Assembly (NCBI GenBank): GCA_005878325.1
Contig: VBMR01000151.1
Coordinates: 1 to 13,814, forward strand
Reading direction: 5' to 3'
Length of the DNA stretch: 13,814 bases
Origin: Methanobacteriota archaeon
GTDB lineage: Archaea; Thermoplasmatota; Thermoplasmata; RBG-16-68-12
The notes beneath the pieces are model-generated. The model searched no databases and was not told the DNA's origin. It saw nothing but the letters and a program-made list of their open reading frames with translations. Positions 13,062-13,814 of this stretch are shown here, one piece after another. The position numbers and the translations under genes were made by a program. How positions within the stretch are numbered: the stretch's first letter is position 1; each line of letters begins with the position of its first letter.

Positions 13062-13814
13062 GTGACGAAAGTCATCATCGCGATTGGAGGGAATGCGCTC
13101 TTGCCGTCGGGCATGCCTGCGGAGGCGGCCGCGCAACGGCGGAGAATCGAGGAGACCTCGGCAGCCCTCGCGGACCTTGTGGCCCAAGGCCATGAGATCA
13201 TCGTGACACATGGGAATGGACCGCAGGTGGGCAACATCCTCGTGCAGAACGAGGAGTCGAGGCATCTCGTGCCCGCGATGCCGCTCGATGTCTGCGGCGC
13301 GGAGAGCCAGGCCCAGATTGGATACTTGCTCGGCCAAGCGCTGCGGAACGAGTTCGGGTCGCGGGGCATCCGCCGGGGGGTCGCGTGCGTCATCACCCAG
13401 GTCCTCGTCGATGCCAATGATCCCGCGTTCGCGAACCCGACGAAACCGATTGGCCCGTACTATTCCCGAGAAGACGAGATCGTCGTGAAGCGGGCGAAAG
13501 GCTGGAAGATGGTGTACGACCAACGAGGCGGTTGGCGCCGCGTTGTTCCGTCCCCGCGACCGCTGGAGGTCATCGAGGCGGACGAGATCCGCCGGCTCAT
13601 TGCCGGTGGCCAGGTCGTCATCGGTGCGGGAGGGGGTGGCATCCCGGTCGTCCGGAGGGATGGGCGGCTCGTCGGCGTCGAAGCGGTGATCGACAAGGAC
13701 CTCGCGGCGGCCCTCCTCGGCCGGTCGATCGGTTGGACGCACCTCGTGATCGCGACGGACGTGCCGCAGGTCGCGCTCGATTACGGGAAGCCGTCCCAAC
13801 GATTCCTGGATCAT
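13062..13814 (+). CDS. arcC: Carbamate kinase (partial, runs off the right edge)
   Basis: The first 251 residues of an enzyme usually about 310 long; the 3' end is outside the window. Family reaction: carbamoyl phosphate + ADP to ATP + carbamate, the last step of arginine deiminase-type catabolism or other carbamoyl-phosphate use. Amino acid kinase motifs are intact: IAIGGNALL (7-14), VTHGNGPQVGN (48-58), PLDVCGAESQAQIGYLL (74-90), GPYYS (131-135), VVIGAGGGGIPV (185-196) and GVEAVIDKDLAAALL with Lys212. The GTG start lies 3 nt after GGAGGG (13053-13058). Other genes of an arginine deiminase pathway would be to the right, not visible here. Cytoplasmic. Confidence 0.93.
   Translation, partial: MTKVIIAIGGNALLPSGMPAEAAAQRRRIEETSAALADLVAQGHEIIVTHGNGPQVGNILVQNEESRHLVPAMPLDVCGAESQAQIGYLLGQALRNEFGSRGIRRGVACVITQVLVDANDPAFANPTKPIGPYYSREDEIVVKRAKGWKMVYDQRGGWRRVVPSPRPLEVIEADEIRRLIAGGQVVIGAGGGGIPVVRRDGRLVGVEAVIDKDLAAALLGRSIGWTHLVIATDVPQVALDYGKPSQRFLDH

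Noticed and set aside
12929..13417. Extension of the zinc-ribbon membrane protein to 493 residues
   Set aside because: The extra N-terminus overlaps carbamate kinase in antisense and bypasses the TATTTAT box and the GTG at 12928. The extension has no recognisable domain.
13002..13814. 270-residue minus-strand ORF over the right end
   Set aside because: Complete antisense shadow of carbamate kinase, whose plus-strand motifs are unmistakable.
1..13814. CRISPR array, transposon, integrase, toxin-antitoxin or restriction genes
   Set aside because: I found no spaced direct repeats, terminal inverted repeats, transposase motifs or defence domains in any frame.

Overview
The window is GC-rich, densely coded archaeal chromosome. 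The evidence for Archaea is both subunits of DNA topoisomerase VI, a tRNA gene with no encoded CCA, TATA-like boxes 24-32 nt upstream of several start codons (leaderless pattern), and a tandem-HTH Lrp-type regulator. GC content, the membrane and surface protein style and the archaeal genes next to a bacterial-type adenylate kinase suggest a Thermoplasmatota-like euryarchaeote. That placement is an inference; no marker here settles it.

Left part (1-5400). A two-HTH Lrp/AsnC-like regulator is transcribed leftward. A possible small protein, a NAD(P)-binding reductase of the BLVRB/NmrA type and an MFS exporter run rightward. The exporter ends one base from the stop of a convergent leftward pair: an F420-dependent NADP oxidoreductase-like gene, coupled by a 4-bp overlap to an ORF that joins a transglutaminase-like domain to a SAM methyltransferase. 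That ORF looks like two genes joined by a frame change. The 239-bp gap upstream of the oxidoreductase and of adenylate kinase holds a 27-bp inverted repeat, a candidate operator, and a bulged hairpin.

Middle part (5400-8650). Adenylate kinase is followed by tRNA-Arg(GCG). Next comes a surface protein of about 800 residues, split between two frames near 6864-6935. It has an N-terminal hydrophobic anchor or signal, a sialidase-like beta-propeller, two ~85-residue repeats, two InlB-like modules and a C-terminal membrane anchor.

Right part (8650-13814). top6B and top6A overlap by 8 bp and run leftward. Upstream of them is a leftward membrane protein with a heavily sequon-bearing exterior domain and a cytoplasmic zinc ribbon. 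It is divergent from a carbamate kinase gene that runs off the right edge.

I found no CRISPR array, insertion sequence, integrase or defence system, and I do not claim a new system. The most useful leads are the two frame-broken genes, each with a small inverted repeat at or beside the break, the candidate operator near 5212-5238, and the modular surface protein.
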